This document shows positions 1 to 11,083 of a stretch of 64,000 nucleotides of DNA, in pieces. Location of the stretch: positions 18,258,501-18,322,500 of the forward strand of contig CM072862.1 of assembly GCA_036937835.1 (NCBI GenBank), read 5' to 3'. The notes under the pieces were generated by a model. That model was given only the letters and a program-made list of their open reading frames with translations, was not told the DNA's origin and did no database searches. This DNA comes from Pampus argenteus (lineage: Eukaryota > Chordata > Actinopteri > Scombriformes > Stromateidae). Both the position numbers and the translations under genes were made by a program. Numbering within the stretch: position 1 is the first letter of the stretch; each line of letters opens with the position of its first letter.

Positions 1-2090
1 TGAAGTGATTGATCTGTGACCTCGGACTCAGCCATAAGATATTGTGGTGAAGAGTGCGGGGGAGGGCGTGGATAGTGGAAAAAGGGACAAGCATGAGTCA
101 GTAACAGAGTCTGTGAAAAACTGTGGGAGCAGAGGAAGTGTTAACAACATCACAAGTAGGAGCAAGTCAAGTTACCACGTCAGGAAGCAGAAAGGACTGA
201 GAGTAGGATGATGGTAGGAGCGCAAAAGGTGATGGGACACATACATCCTGATCATTTAATCATGTGCAGCGAATGAAAATGAATTGTTCATCCTCAGCAT
301 GCTGTCCACGCCAAGCTGATATGTGTTACCTCTCTATCTCTTTCTCTCCCTCTCTCTCTCTCTGTACGTCACTCTCTTTTATTAGTAACCTGTAATGAGT
401 AGCTACTGTGTGAAAAGCCTACATTTAGAAAGGAGCGAGTTCAAGGATAATAAGCTATGTGTGACTCTCGAGTCCAGCACTTGTTGCCTGCTATGGTGCA
501 TGAACATCTTTCCTGGCAAATAATGATCTTTTTTTTTTATTTTATTTTTTTATAAATGATTCTAATTTTATCAGATTATGCCATCTTGTGTCTTTGGGAA
601 AGAAATGTATTGAAACAAAGTGCAAAAAAAAAAAAAAAAAAAAAAAGTTTTTGGCAACTACCTCAACAAGCAAGATGACAGAGTACATGCGTAGTCAGAC
701 TAAATTAGAATCAACTATATTTTGCCAAGAAGGAATGTGTCAGAAGTTTGCTGGTACAATATTGTCAAGTGACACTGGTAACACTGACAACACAGACACT
801 TAAATCTTAAATAAATAAATTAACCTGCACTGATCTGAATTAAATTAATTCAGATCAGTGCAGCAACATGTATGTTGTTAATGGTTCTTTTTCAATGGGG
901 CTTTTTCAATGAAAGCAAACTGTGTTGCTGAGTAGCAGGTCTGAATGGCATCCAGTTACCTAAAAACACTTTGATGAGCCTTTTTTGTGTGTGTGTGTGT
1001 GTGTGTGTTAGTGAAAGAATGATTTGTCAGATTGGTGCTATTGTCTCTTGTAGACACACGCCTACAGGTTCCAATAACGCACCACCCATGCAGTGTGATT
1101 TCCACAAACTATGACCAAAAAAAAAAAAAAGTAATTTATGCCACAAGAATGACACTTTCATTACCAGCACTCTAGAAAGTTTTGATGCTGGCAAAGAGTC
1201 AGGCAAATATCACCTATTACTCATGTTACTTAGTACATTTGGGGCTTCACTTGCAAGCACAGCGCTTCGTCACTGCATAACAATCAGATGGCTGAGTGTT
1301 GGCAGTGCAACTGATGGAATTTTACTGAAAACAGATTTCGCCTTTGAACTTCCAGATATTTCTGATCGAAAAGTATCAAAACGCCCTGATCGCTTCTCTC
1401 AGTGTAATTACGCCTCTAGAGGACGTGGATTAACTTTTTTTTTTTTCTTCTGATTTTCTGTCCGGAGGGAAGAAAAAAAACAAAAACAACGCAGCACTTT
1501 AACAGTATTTGACAATGTAAGTATACATATAGAGTCTTTTGGTCTAAACTAAAAAGCGAAGTGTGTTTTTTTTTTTCCTTTTTAAAGCAGCAACAAGTTC
1601 CTCAAGAACTTGACAGGCAGCCACAGTGGCACTATTATTGTGATATTTGTTTTGTAAACCGCCCTGGCTGCGCATCGGTGCGTCTTAGAAAAATCTAAAT
1701 GACCAGTTGTGCGTATGCGTAATAGGCCTATGGCCCTTCGCCAAAGAGGGAGTTAACTGTCTATAACACAAACACGTGAATACTGATGTCTCAGAAGTTT
1801 TTATGTTTCTGTCATTGTTGCTCGATGCGGATTGACAGATTTGAAGGTAGTGAACGAGCGATCAGTCAGGAACTAGTACCCCCATAAACTTGGATTGCCG
1901 TCGCTTATTTCAATCACGTAAGACCCCTAATGGCGTTGTCCGGGCGAGGGTGTTACGTATATCTGTACAAGCTTTTCTGACAAGCCAGGCTTGTTGATAT
2001 TTGTCTTTTACTGTAGAGCCACCAAGGTGTTGCCTAAGAGAGTTTAAGCACGCCGATATTGCAAAGGGTTATTAGATTCATAAGTCAGCG
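1..2090. other. Upstream flank of bdnf, no gene recognised
   Basis: I see no coding exon here. The stretch contains A and T homopolymers (for example near 530-550 and 625-647), a short GT run near 988-1008 and a perfect 17-bp inverted repeat at 825-863 listed separately. The small open frames are interrupted by poly-A or poly-T and have no splice context or family resemblance. The part after about 1850 may hold promoter I of bdnf because it directly precedes the exon I-like block. Confidence 0.6.
825..863. repeat. Perfect 17-bp inverted repeat (hairpin/palindrome)
   Basis: The arm CTGCACTGATCTGAATT at 825-841 is followed by a 5-base AT spacer and its exact reverse complement at 847-863. No mismatch is present. 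It is not part of any gene I recognise. It could be a short transposon relic, a cruciform-forming palindrome or the stem of a small hairpin RNA. Confidence 0.9.
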
Positions 2091-2226
2091 AAGTGGTGGG
2101 CGATCTACTGAGCACAGCAGAAGTTCTCATATGATGACTTCAAACAAGACACATTACCTACCAGCATCTGTTGGAGTGAGTGGATATTAAGACACTTCTA
2201 TCTCCAGGACAGCGTAGGGGAAAATG
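2090..2226 (+). other. bdnf: bdnf 5' exon I-like exon ending in ATG
   Basis: The block from about 2140 to 2226 resembles, from memory, the 3' end of mammalian BDNF exon I (an ACACATTACCT stretch, GCATCTGTTGG, TTAAGACAC, TCTCCAGGACAGC). It ends in ATG at 2224-2226, immediately followed by a strong donor GTAAGT at 2227. The coding exon begins at 15307 with the in-frame codons for FHQVRRV before the usual start. Splicing in phase 0 would therefore give an extended N-terminus beginning MFHQVRRV, as in the mammalian exon I isoform. The 5' edge (transcription start) cannot be read from the sequence and is approximate. Confidence 0.7.
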
Positions 2227-2999
2227 GTAAGTAGCAATGAAAAACATAGAGCATATAAGGGATGATTAGCAGTAAATAGTCGTGCTTGCTGTTTAGTCTG
2301 GCAACGCATTGCTGGAAGGGTTGGACTCAGTGGCTACTTGAGAAACTCAGTATCGAGACCCATGTCTGATGAGGCTGATGTTGACAAAGCTTGTGTGGTG
2401 GGGGAAAAAAAAAAGATTGTGTGGCATTTTTCGGCTCAGGATATGCCGGTACAGTGAGAGAGGTAAGGCAATATTATATTGTGTCTGCGCCCAATGTGTG
2501 GATGTGATGTAGGCTATAGAGGATGTGTGTGCTGGCAGTGAGGGGCTTTATATTTTATGCATGCATGCATGTATGTATGTTCTTTTTTTTTTTTAAACGC
2601 GATGCCCATGTTTTTTTAAAGAAAGCAACATGTGCCACTTACCTGTGACACTTGCCCACAAGCATGACATTAAGAACAATGGGGCTCAGTATCAGCGGTG
2701 CTAGTTGTAATTTGGCGTGAGAGTTGAGCCTTTTTTGAGGCGACTATAAGGAGGAGGAGGAGGAGTAGGGGGGTCGAACCGGCGTTTGTGATATAGGTGC
2801 TGTTATCTGGAAGGAAATGTCCGACCAACATGTGATCAAATATTAACAAGACTGGTTTGGTAAGAGGGGGTGAAAGAAAAAAAAAATACACGTGATAAGA
2901 CGCGGGGAAGCAGTAGAGTAAAAAAAAAGCAGTTTAAAGTGGGCACTCAAAAGTATATAGATATTTTCTTGGCCCCACATAGTTACCCTGGCTGTGTTA

Positions 3000-3201
3000 T
3001 GCTTTCAGCACGTTGGACAGAGACACCGGAGTCGTGCATGGACTAAAACGCCGAGTGGACGCCAACTCTCTTTCTCTCTTTTCCCAACCCCCCTTTGCCA
3101 AACGTGGGATTGTTTTTTCAACTTTTGGTAAGCTTATTTCTGAGGGAGCCTGTGGTCTTATAGACGGGGAAAAAACGAGATTTAAAAAAAAGGGCAATTC
3201 C

Positions 3202-3236
<35 letters not shown>

Positions 3237-3456
3237 AAATAGAAAAAGAAAAGCGCTTGCCATTAAAAGAGCTTGGGCTTTTGAGATGTGTTTTTGTAGA
3301 GCATGGTGAAAGTTGACATGTTAGGGCGTCTTGGTCTTTTGCACACCACATTCTCGGTACCTATAAGCCCCCCCACACTGCGTTAAACTTTGGGACATGC
3401 AAGTCTTGGTCGCGGAGATCTAACCACGCACATAGTGGTTGTCAGCCCTTGTAAAG
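3000..3456 (+). other. bdnf: Putative bdnf 5' exon II
   Basis: This segment contains the RE1 element at 3004-3024 and ends at a strong splice donor (AAAG followed by GTAAGAG at 3457). In mammals the RE1 lies in exon II and exon II is spliced directly to the coding exon, so I infer the same here. The transcription start is not visible and the left boundary is a guess. The interior holds two A-rich runs near 3181-3235. Long open frames crossing them on both strands are low-complexity and are not taken as protein. Confidence 0.5.
3004..3024 (+). promoter_or_regulatory. bdnf: RE1/NRSE silencer (REST-binding site) of bdnf
   Basis: The 21-base element begins TTCAGCAC and continues TTGGACAGAG. It matches the REST/NRSF site consensus in both half-sites (TTCAGCAC and GGACAG) with standard spacing. 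It is very close to the RE1 known in exon II of mammalian BDNF. Its place, about 0.8 kb downstream of the exon I-like block and upstream of a good donor at 3457, is also the mammalian arrangement. REST bound here would be expected to silence bdnf outside neurons. Confidence 0.85.
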
Positions 3457-6400
3457 GTAAGAGCATAATCCATTGTTTTCATGTCACTCTTTTGTTCCTG
3501 TCGTCTTTACGGGCTTTCCTCTGGCTTATTTCTGAAATGAACTTCGGCTTGAACTACAGCATGCAGCCCTCGTCTGGCAGTGTGTTAATTGTGGGCATCA
3601 GTGACCGAAAAAACTCCGGAATGAAATCCGATCCAATCCAGGTGACCAATATTTCGTAGATCTTTTTATTTTTTCTTCTTCTTCTTTTTTTTCTTTTTCT
3701 TTTTTTTATTATAAATGAAGTTACATTTGTAAAATGCACATTCACGTAGGCTTCGAGTCATGTAAAACGTACTCGGTTTCGTGCTTGGGATTTTTTTTTA
3801 GAATAGAGCTTTTTGGAGTTTCCTGAACACTGCCTGCTGCAACACAATTTGCGTAATCGTTGCGTTATGCCTAATCATGCTCCCAATATGGGACTTAAGA
3901 CGCTGCAGTGATCCTTCCAGCCTGCACGAACTGGAGTACTGATGCTGGGGCATATCATAAAATAGTCAGGGAAAGAAACTCTGCCTTTCATCCATCTATC
4001 TATCTATATCTATATATGCTTATTTATTTTTTTCTTGTTTGGTCTGCTGCATTCATGTTTTGTCTTGATGTCAAACCCTCTGGATTTTGTTATCGACCAA
4101 AAATAGCCCTACTCTTTACCCCCCCTTCTCCTCCCTTCCCCACCACCCTCCTCCTCCTCCTCCTCCCGTCATCGCCATCAAATCACTTGTGTTTTTACTA
4201 CGACCGCTCCACGGTTTCATTCATAAGGTGCTTTTCACTTCACCTGCTACCCTACCCCCTCTTTTGTCCATACGCGGCACTGTGTCGGGTCTGTCAAACA
4301 CAGGCGACCAATGAATAAAGAAGAAAACAATAATAATAATAAATCTATGAAATAATTCTTAATCGCTTTGACTCGTGTAATTTTGCTGAAGCGAGGCTCC
4401 TTTTTATTTTTTTATTGTTATATTGCTCGGTGTGAAACAAAATTACAATAAATATGGGCGTGGTCAAAGTGCATCCACTGACAGATGTTATGGCTGAATG
4501 TGATGGAGAAAGATAAGATGTCTTGATATGCAATTTGTTCGGGAGGCATCGATTTTTTTTTCCTCTCTCTCTCTTTCTTTCTGTCGTCTTTTTGTTTAAA
4601 AATAACGCACGCATCTATCGCGTGAGGCTATTAAGATTTTAGACGATCATCATACAAATGCTGCTGTGGGATTTTATTTGATGTTCTTGAAGGACTTGTA
4701 GCGTTAAAAAAAAAATCCGTCTCGCACCGATGCAGAAGCGGTGGATATTGTCTATTTCCTCTCTCTCTCCATCTCCATCTCTCTCTTTCGCCCCCCTCCT
4801 CCTCCTCCTCTGGTCAAAGATTTAAGATTTTCTGATCCAAGACGAAGCAATTGCATGGCAAAACAACTGCAAGAGCAGAGAAAAGCCCCAACGCCCACTG
4901 GCAGCCCTGTTTTAATCAAGAGTCCTCTCTCAGGCTGTATTTCATATAAATACTCCAATACCCAGTCTAACAAATCTTCTAATTGCATTTAAATTATGTG
5001 ACTTCCCCGCTGCTGGTGTTGTCGGTATTTTATTTTACCCAGTAAATGTAACCTGCGCAGACCGACTGTCTATTATTCCCTATTTTATATGACAGTGAAA
5101 CCAAAATAGATCATATTAACTTATTGGGCTGTCTGACATTCATTAAAATGCTGCCTTAATAAAGGCTGCGTCGCAACTATAACTGCCACATTTCAGGTTT
5201 ATTAATACGACTAAACCGTTTATTTATTGCACAAATTATGATCAATCAGTAATTTATCTAACGAAGCGATCTGGGTTTTAGTTGATATAGAAATCAGGAA
5301 AAATGTGATAATAAATATTTGGCCTTTGATGTAGAACAAAAGAATTAGATTTCTTTGCATTGCGGCATCTTTTCCGTCTCTTATTTGCTTTATAAATATA
5401 ATCTTTTCCTTTTGCAGAATGCATCTTTTCTGGCTATGTAGCAGTATTTTTATTTTCTTTTATTTTTTTTATTTTTTTTTCTACTGAGACGTGGGATTAT
5501 GGTGTGGGCGTGGGCGTGTTGGGTGGAGGAGGAGGGATGAGCGGAGGCGGGTTAGGAGGGGTCTGTGGGGTGGCACGACACACTTTGTATGTATGAAGGT
5601 TTTTTTATAGCACTTTTCTGCAATGTACGTCAGCGGATCAGTCCATAAATGGGGCTGCGTGTGTTTGTGTGCGGGCGTGCGCCTGTGTGCGCTCGCGCCT
5701 CTGTGCGTGCGTCTCCGCGTGTGTTATCTTTACCGAGAATCTCCCCTCTCTCTCACACTGTCTCCCTCCCTCACCCCCTCCCCTCCTCCACCCCCCCCCA
5801 CCCCGTCCCTGCACTCTCAGCTCTGCAGAGTTGGGGTGGGCGTCAATAACAAACCTGATGGTAGGTTTCATTGCAAAAATCAAATGAAATTCTTTCGGTA
5901 TGCCTGTTTATTTAACAGGCATAAATATCAGCAGGAATAAAGACAACATTAATAATTTACTTGACGGTGTGTACATTTTTGGCCTTTGTGTGAGGTTGCG
6001 ATCAATTCATGCACTTTGACGACTGAAAGGATTTGACGAAATCTGGTTTTCAATTAAATAAGGGTTTTTTTTTCCCCCTTTAATATAAATAATAGATAGG
6101 CTACAACTGGATTTCCGGTCGTGCAGTTGCCCGGTTGCCACGTTTTTCATGCATGAAACGTAGGAATAACTTGTCTATGTGTCCAAGCTGATGTCTAATA
6201 TCAATTATAAATAGGCTATTGATTTTTCTTATGTATTTTTTTTTTTTTGGGAGGGGGGCGGTCGTTATAGATGGCGGAAATCTCGACTCACAACGGTATA
6301 TTTAGAGCGAGAATTAATCATCTTAATCATTATGGAAAAGTAGGCTACGTCGCCCGCTGCTGCCGCCGCCGCCGCCGCTGCTGCTGCCGCTTTAGTCACC

Positions 6401-6692
6401 ATCATCTTCATCACCAACACCTTCATCCAATTAACAGGCTTGTTTAAACAAGTTCTGGCAGGAGGCGAAGCTTTAACCTCATTCCTAACCTTTAATTATC
6501 AGTTATTCGTTACGACACTGTGGCTTTTTTTCATTACTATTTCTTCTATGTCGTCGTAATTGTATTTTTTGTTTGTTTTTGTTTTTAAATTTTTTTTATA
6601 TTTTTTTACAGTGCTGCTCATGCCGCGGATAAGTTATCAATACACTGTGGATATTCTGACTGTAAAGACATCTTACATGTCGGACTGCGGGA

Positions 6693-6716
6693 CTCTCTCT
6701 CTCTCTCTCTCTCTCT

Positions 6717-6753
<37 letters not shown>
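6693..6753. repeat. (CT)n(GT)n compound microsatellite
   Basis: A run of CT dinucleotides to about 6718 passes directly into about 16 GT dinucleotides. It sits in the bdnf upstream intronic region. Confidence 0.95.
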
Positions 6754-6754
<1 letters not shown>

Positions 6755-7164
6755 TCAAACCATTCATGTGTGTCTCTCCAGCGCGCGCAGCACATCCCTG
6801 AATTCAAGCAACTTACTAAAAATAATAATACAAAAAGTATAGTCTTTTTGTATTTCCTGAATATGAACTAAACAAAAAAAGTGATGCAGGTTTGGCCCAG
6901 CTTCTTTATTTAAATGTGGTGGCAGGATATGTCATATTAAACCATGAACGAGCCATTATTCATATTCATATTAGTTGTCTACAGCCTCATTTGTGTAGGG
7001 AAAAAAAACGTTTGCTTTCCAGTTGAAACATAACAAATATTTCAGCATTTCTAAGTCATTTCGTGGCATGATTAGTGTGTTTTCAGTCAGCAGTGAACCA
7101 TGCAAAGGTTATTGATGCTGTGCTGATATTGGATTGTTGGGAGGGGGGGGCATAAGGCAAGAGA

Positions 7165-7196
7165 AGAGACAGACAGAGAGAGAGACAGAGACAGAC

Positions 7197-7234
<38 letters not shown>
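7165..7234. repeat. (GA)n purine microsatellite
   Basis: GA and GACA units run with small interruptions and end in an uninterrupted GA stretch. Confidence 0.95.
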
Positions 7235-7235
<1 letters not shown>

Positions 7236-7441
7236 CTTAATAGGCTGTGGAGTGATTTGCAGTCTGTGCCACTACAGATATAATGCAGCCCTATCAGCTG
7301 TATGAAGATGTGGAAATAAGCTGTAGCTATATGACGCTGAGATGACTGCTGTGTGTCTGCCTGGTGATTACAGTAAAGGTTATGAGGCCCGTGTTCACTT
7401 TACCTGTTTACCGCGTGGACGTAGCCCTGCCCCGCGCTGCT

Positions 7442-7449
7442 TGACGTCA
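7442..7449. promoter_or_regulatory. bdnf: Perfect CRE palindrome in bdnf upstream region
   Basis: TGACGTCA is the full CREB/ATF consensus. It lies between the exon II-like and exon IV-like blocks of bdnf, a gene well known to be induced by CREB in other vertebrates. Which bdnf promoter it serves cannot be told from the sequence. Confidence 0.6.
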
Positions 7450-7702
7450 CCCAGCCACCCAACACACAAAATGTTTTCTCAGTTTGACGTGTTTTCTCAA
7501 TCGAGGTAGGGGGATGCAATTTCACTTTGATCAAAACACCCTCGTCGCCTGCCTTTATCCCGCAGTGAAAATGACATTTTCCACAAAATGTCATTTCGCC
7601 CATGTTACACGGCTCCTCTCTCGCACATTGGAGGCATAATTCTACTTGTTAAGTGAAGCTTTCGGCAGTGCGGACCTGTCAGCTTTGTGCTGCATTTTTT
7701 TC

Positions 7703-7743
7703 GGGGTGGGGGGGGGGGGGGGGGGGGGGGGTGGGGGGGTGGG
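7703..7743 (+). repeat. Poly-G tract with G-quadruplex potential
   Basis: About 25 consecutive G residues are flanked by further G runs separated by single T bases. The tract satisfies a G-quadruplex pattern easily. Homopolymers this long are often misread in assemblies, so the true length is uncertain. Confidence 0.9.
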
Positions 7744-9599
7744 AAGAGAAAAGCCTTGAAAGGTTATACAAGTGTGTCGTGTTGTCAGCTGTGGTTGTTG
7801 CTTCTACGTCTGCAGCGCAAACAGGCGAAAGGTTGTTAAAAGCGGGGAAGATGTTAGATCTTAGAGAATAGTTGGGGTTGTTTTTTTCCATCAATGGGGG
7901 ACGATTAAAACCTATACACCCCCCTCCAAAAAAAAAAAAATAGAAAAATACAAAGACAAAGGTTTCATCTGAGCACCACAGACAGTTTGAAGTCATTGTT
8001 GCTTGAGAAATCTTAAACCTGCAGAAATCCAACCCCTCACTTCCGATGAAATAGTGCTTTAGCAGGTTTCAGAAACACTGCTTGTGGCCATGCTGCCATG
8101 TAGCCACAACTCTTTATTTCTTTCTTTCCTTTGCTCCCAATTATCAGCAATGATTTTAATTTCATTCAGAAAGTTCAGCCCTTAAAGCCACAGGCACATG
8201 CCGAACCAAAAACCCTTCACTTCACTTGACTCGCCACCTTCACTTGTGCTGTATTTGCAGAAATGAGAGAGGCCATGTTGTTGTTGTTGTTTTTTTTCCC
8301 CCTTCCTCTTCTAATGAGATGCCAAGTGATTTATTTATGAATTACTTTTTTGGAACAGCCCCTTTGTGCAGTGTGCATTTTTTTATCCTCTTTGGAGTCA
8401 TGTCGCTCAGTGATTGCTGATGCAACTCTTTGTCATCCAGAGTTTGCCCTCACCTCCTGTGAGCCTTCAGGGAGGGCTATATCTATCTTGGCATGTCCCC
8501 GGGTGTGTTGGAGGTGGGAGTGACTCATTAAGCAGGTGTGAGCATCCACTCCCATACTGCTACATGCCAAACAAGAGCTCTCCAGCTCATAAGCCCATGC
8601 AGGGGAAGAATCATGATGGCAATATAGCAAACACATCATAATAAATCTTTACACTGGACCAGGGCCAAGTCACAAGGATAATGAGCTGCTATTTCCCCCA
8701 TTATGCTCACTCTTGTATTCATCAGAGGTGGAGTTTCCAAACGTTCATCACCCATTGAAAGGTTGTGGCTCTGCTGACATCTTTATTTGTATTCCTCATT
8801 ATAAAAGAGGGGAATGAATTGTTCCCGATTAGGGGGAAAGGGAGTATCAAGAATCGAAGGGGTTTTTAATTTTCTGAGTAATTCTCTGTGTATATAATTC
8901 AAACGCGTTTGTTTAGCTGACATTTGGGTTATAATAACCCGTGAAAGCTGGTTACTACACTGCAGAGCCCTTGCAGGGGGAGTCATCCATCTGTTGTGGA
9001 GATGGCTCACATTTAAAAGCGAGGAGAAGCAGCATTGTGTTCAATAAGTTCATACATTTGTGTTGGCATCCACATGTTTTTAACACCACTTAGATTTTTT
9101 TTTTGCTGGAGCAACATGAGAAGCCTCATCTAGGATGAGGTTTCTATATGAGGGATGACTCATACATAGACAGTATATACACTACATATCATATAGGACT
9201 ATAGTCTGTACTCGAGGATGTAGAAAATACTGCCCAAAATGGATTAAATGGGGTAAAAAAGAGACTAATAACAATCGCATTATTACATAAATTGTAGCTT
9301 CCTCACCATCTGCAGACAAGAGCAAGAAATGCATATTTCTACTTTTGCTCTGAGCATCTAATTTTACACAAATGGGCCATCTCTAAATGGCACGCAGTGT
9401 ATCACGACTTGGTGGAGACGCGCTGTTACGCAAAACATTCATTTTTTTTTTTTTTTTTTTTTAAAGGCACCTCTTTGGTCTTGGTGAGCAAAATACGGAA
9501 GAGGAGAGGCTTCGCGTGTGCCTTTATATTTTGCGCGATATGCGGACAAATACAAGCACACGGTGCACACTGAAAGCGCATTAATAGTTCCGCCTCGGG

Positions 9600-10008
9600 G
9601 CTGTTTAAACAGGAGTTTGGTGGCGACCAGTCAGCCAGCGGCAGGTCACATGTTGCAGCGTCATTGTTTAGTAAAGTTACTGTAGTTGCAAAGGCTCCTG
9701 ATTCAGCTCCAGAGGTCTCTCATCCCGTGGTGGTGCTGCGGCGGCGTTTCAGCATGCGACAACTTCAGTTTCAGACGATCTCCAAAGCAGCCGCGCAGCC
9801 ATGGGAGTGCATTACCTCATCCATGCAATTTCCACCATCAATAATTTAATCTATTTGCTCCAAAGCTGAAGAGATATCCTGAAGCTTACCGGGAGAGAGT
9901 ACACAGAGAGGAAAATATCGCTTAAGTAAATTACTTAGGGAATTGTCCAAAACATCCCAGATGACACTGTCCTGTTGAATGGTCTGTTTTACGACTGGGC
10001 AGTAAAAG
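9600..10008 (+). other. bdnf: bdnf 5' exon IV-like noncoding exon
   Basis: The block at 9803-9850 reads GAGTGCATTACCTC, then CATGCAATTTCCACCATCAA and TAATTTAAT. From memory this is nearly identical to the interior of rat/human BDNF exon IV (old exon III), the main activity-dependent exon. The segment ends GTAAAAG before the donor GTATGT at 10009, also resembling the mammalian exon end. Upstream, 9641-9660 contains a TCACATG/GCAGCG arrangement that loosely recalls the CaRE region of mammalian promoter IV, but the CRE core is not intact. The 5' edge is approximate. Confidence 0.65.
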
Positions 10009-10082
10009 GTATGTGTATGTTTGTTTCTTCGATAAGTTTAAAGTACTTTCGCTTTGTTTGATGCTGCTTTGGGGGGAAAGAA

Positions 10083-10114
<32 letters not shown>

Positions 10115-10133
10115 GCGTGCGTGCGCGTGTGCG
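10083..10133. repeat. (GT)n microsatellite with GC interruptions
   Basis: A GT dinucleotide run degenerates into GTGC units and lies just downstream of the exon IV-like donor. Confidence 0.9.
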
Positions 10134-10946
10134 GTGGTGGAGGTGGAGGTGGAGGTGGGAAGAGGGGGGTCTAAAAGTAGCTCAAGTCGATCAAGTCCGG
10201 TTGTCCTGCGAACAGACAGCGCCGCAGCCCGAGAGGGGATATGTGTAACCTTATCCTCCTGTTCATTAATAAAAAACGGAGTTATTATGTTGATTGGGTT
10301 TCCAGAGGAGAGCAAGGGCTCAGCAGATGTAATCTCAAGAAAGAAAGAAGAAAAAAAAACACTGTTGTTTCATTATCATTAGAGCAGCTCCGAATAATGT
10401 GACTTTGTTATTTAAGAGAAATAAGAAAAAGTGGAAACAACCCAACGTGTCTCTGTATGATATCAGTTCCAACTTTTAGTGGCAACTTTACGCTCATAAA
10501 TAGCTCAATAAATAATTTTTTTCAGGGTGATAGTCTATATTTGCTCATCTAGCCTCCACTGCGAAGAAACAAATACAAAGCCGAGACAATTATATTGTTG
10601 TTTTGGAGGGAGGAAAAAAAAAAAAAAAAAACTTTGATGAACTCATTAAGACTTTATAGGAAACCCGAGACCTAAACCCAGCTACGTCGGCCAACAAACA
10701 CGGTGTCTACCTCTTGGTATTGTGTGCTTGCACTGAATTACTTCCAATTACTGGCAAATTAAGAACTTATGCGAGGATCCCAGCAGTGCACAAGAGTTGG
10801 TGGGGTCATGGTTTAATTATGAATAAATGATGTATTTTCTAAAAAATGCAAATGAGGGCCAAAGTTGTGACCTAATAGCATAAAAGTGAACTTTACAGCC
10901 TATTTACAGATATGCACTACAAATATGGGAGAAAAAAACTCTTGTC

Positions 10947-11083
<137 letters not shown>

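Larger units (their letters stand above)
3457..9590. other. bdnf 5' intronic/promoter region
   Basis: No coding exon is evident. Visible items are a CRE half-site-like TACGTCAG near 5631, a possible noncoding exon ending at 5860 before GTAGGT, a GCC/GCT trinucleotide cluster near 6356-6390, a perfect CRE at 7442-7449, dinucleotide repeats near 6.7 and 7.2 kb, and a poly-G tract near 7.7 kb. The GC-rich stretch at 5500-5840 has proline/arginine-rich frames on both strands that look like composition effects rather than proteins. Confidence 0.5.

Noticed and set aside
2997..3351. Overlapping frames on both strands rich in Lys or Phe
   Set aside because: They depend on poly-A runs near 3181-3235 and cover the RE1-containing exon II-like segment; no protein family resemblance.
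5623..5940. Arg/Pro/Cys-rich frames on both strands
   Set aside because: They arise from GT/GC-rich and CT-rich composition, several overlap in different frames and none looks like a domain.
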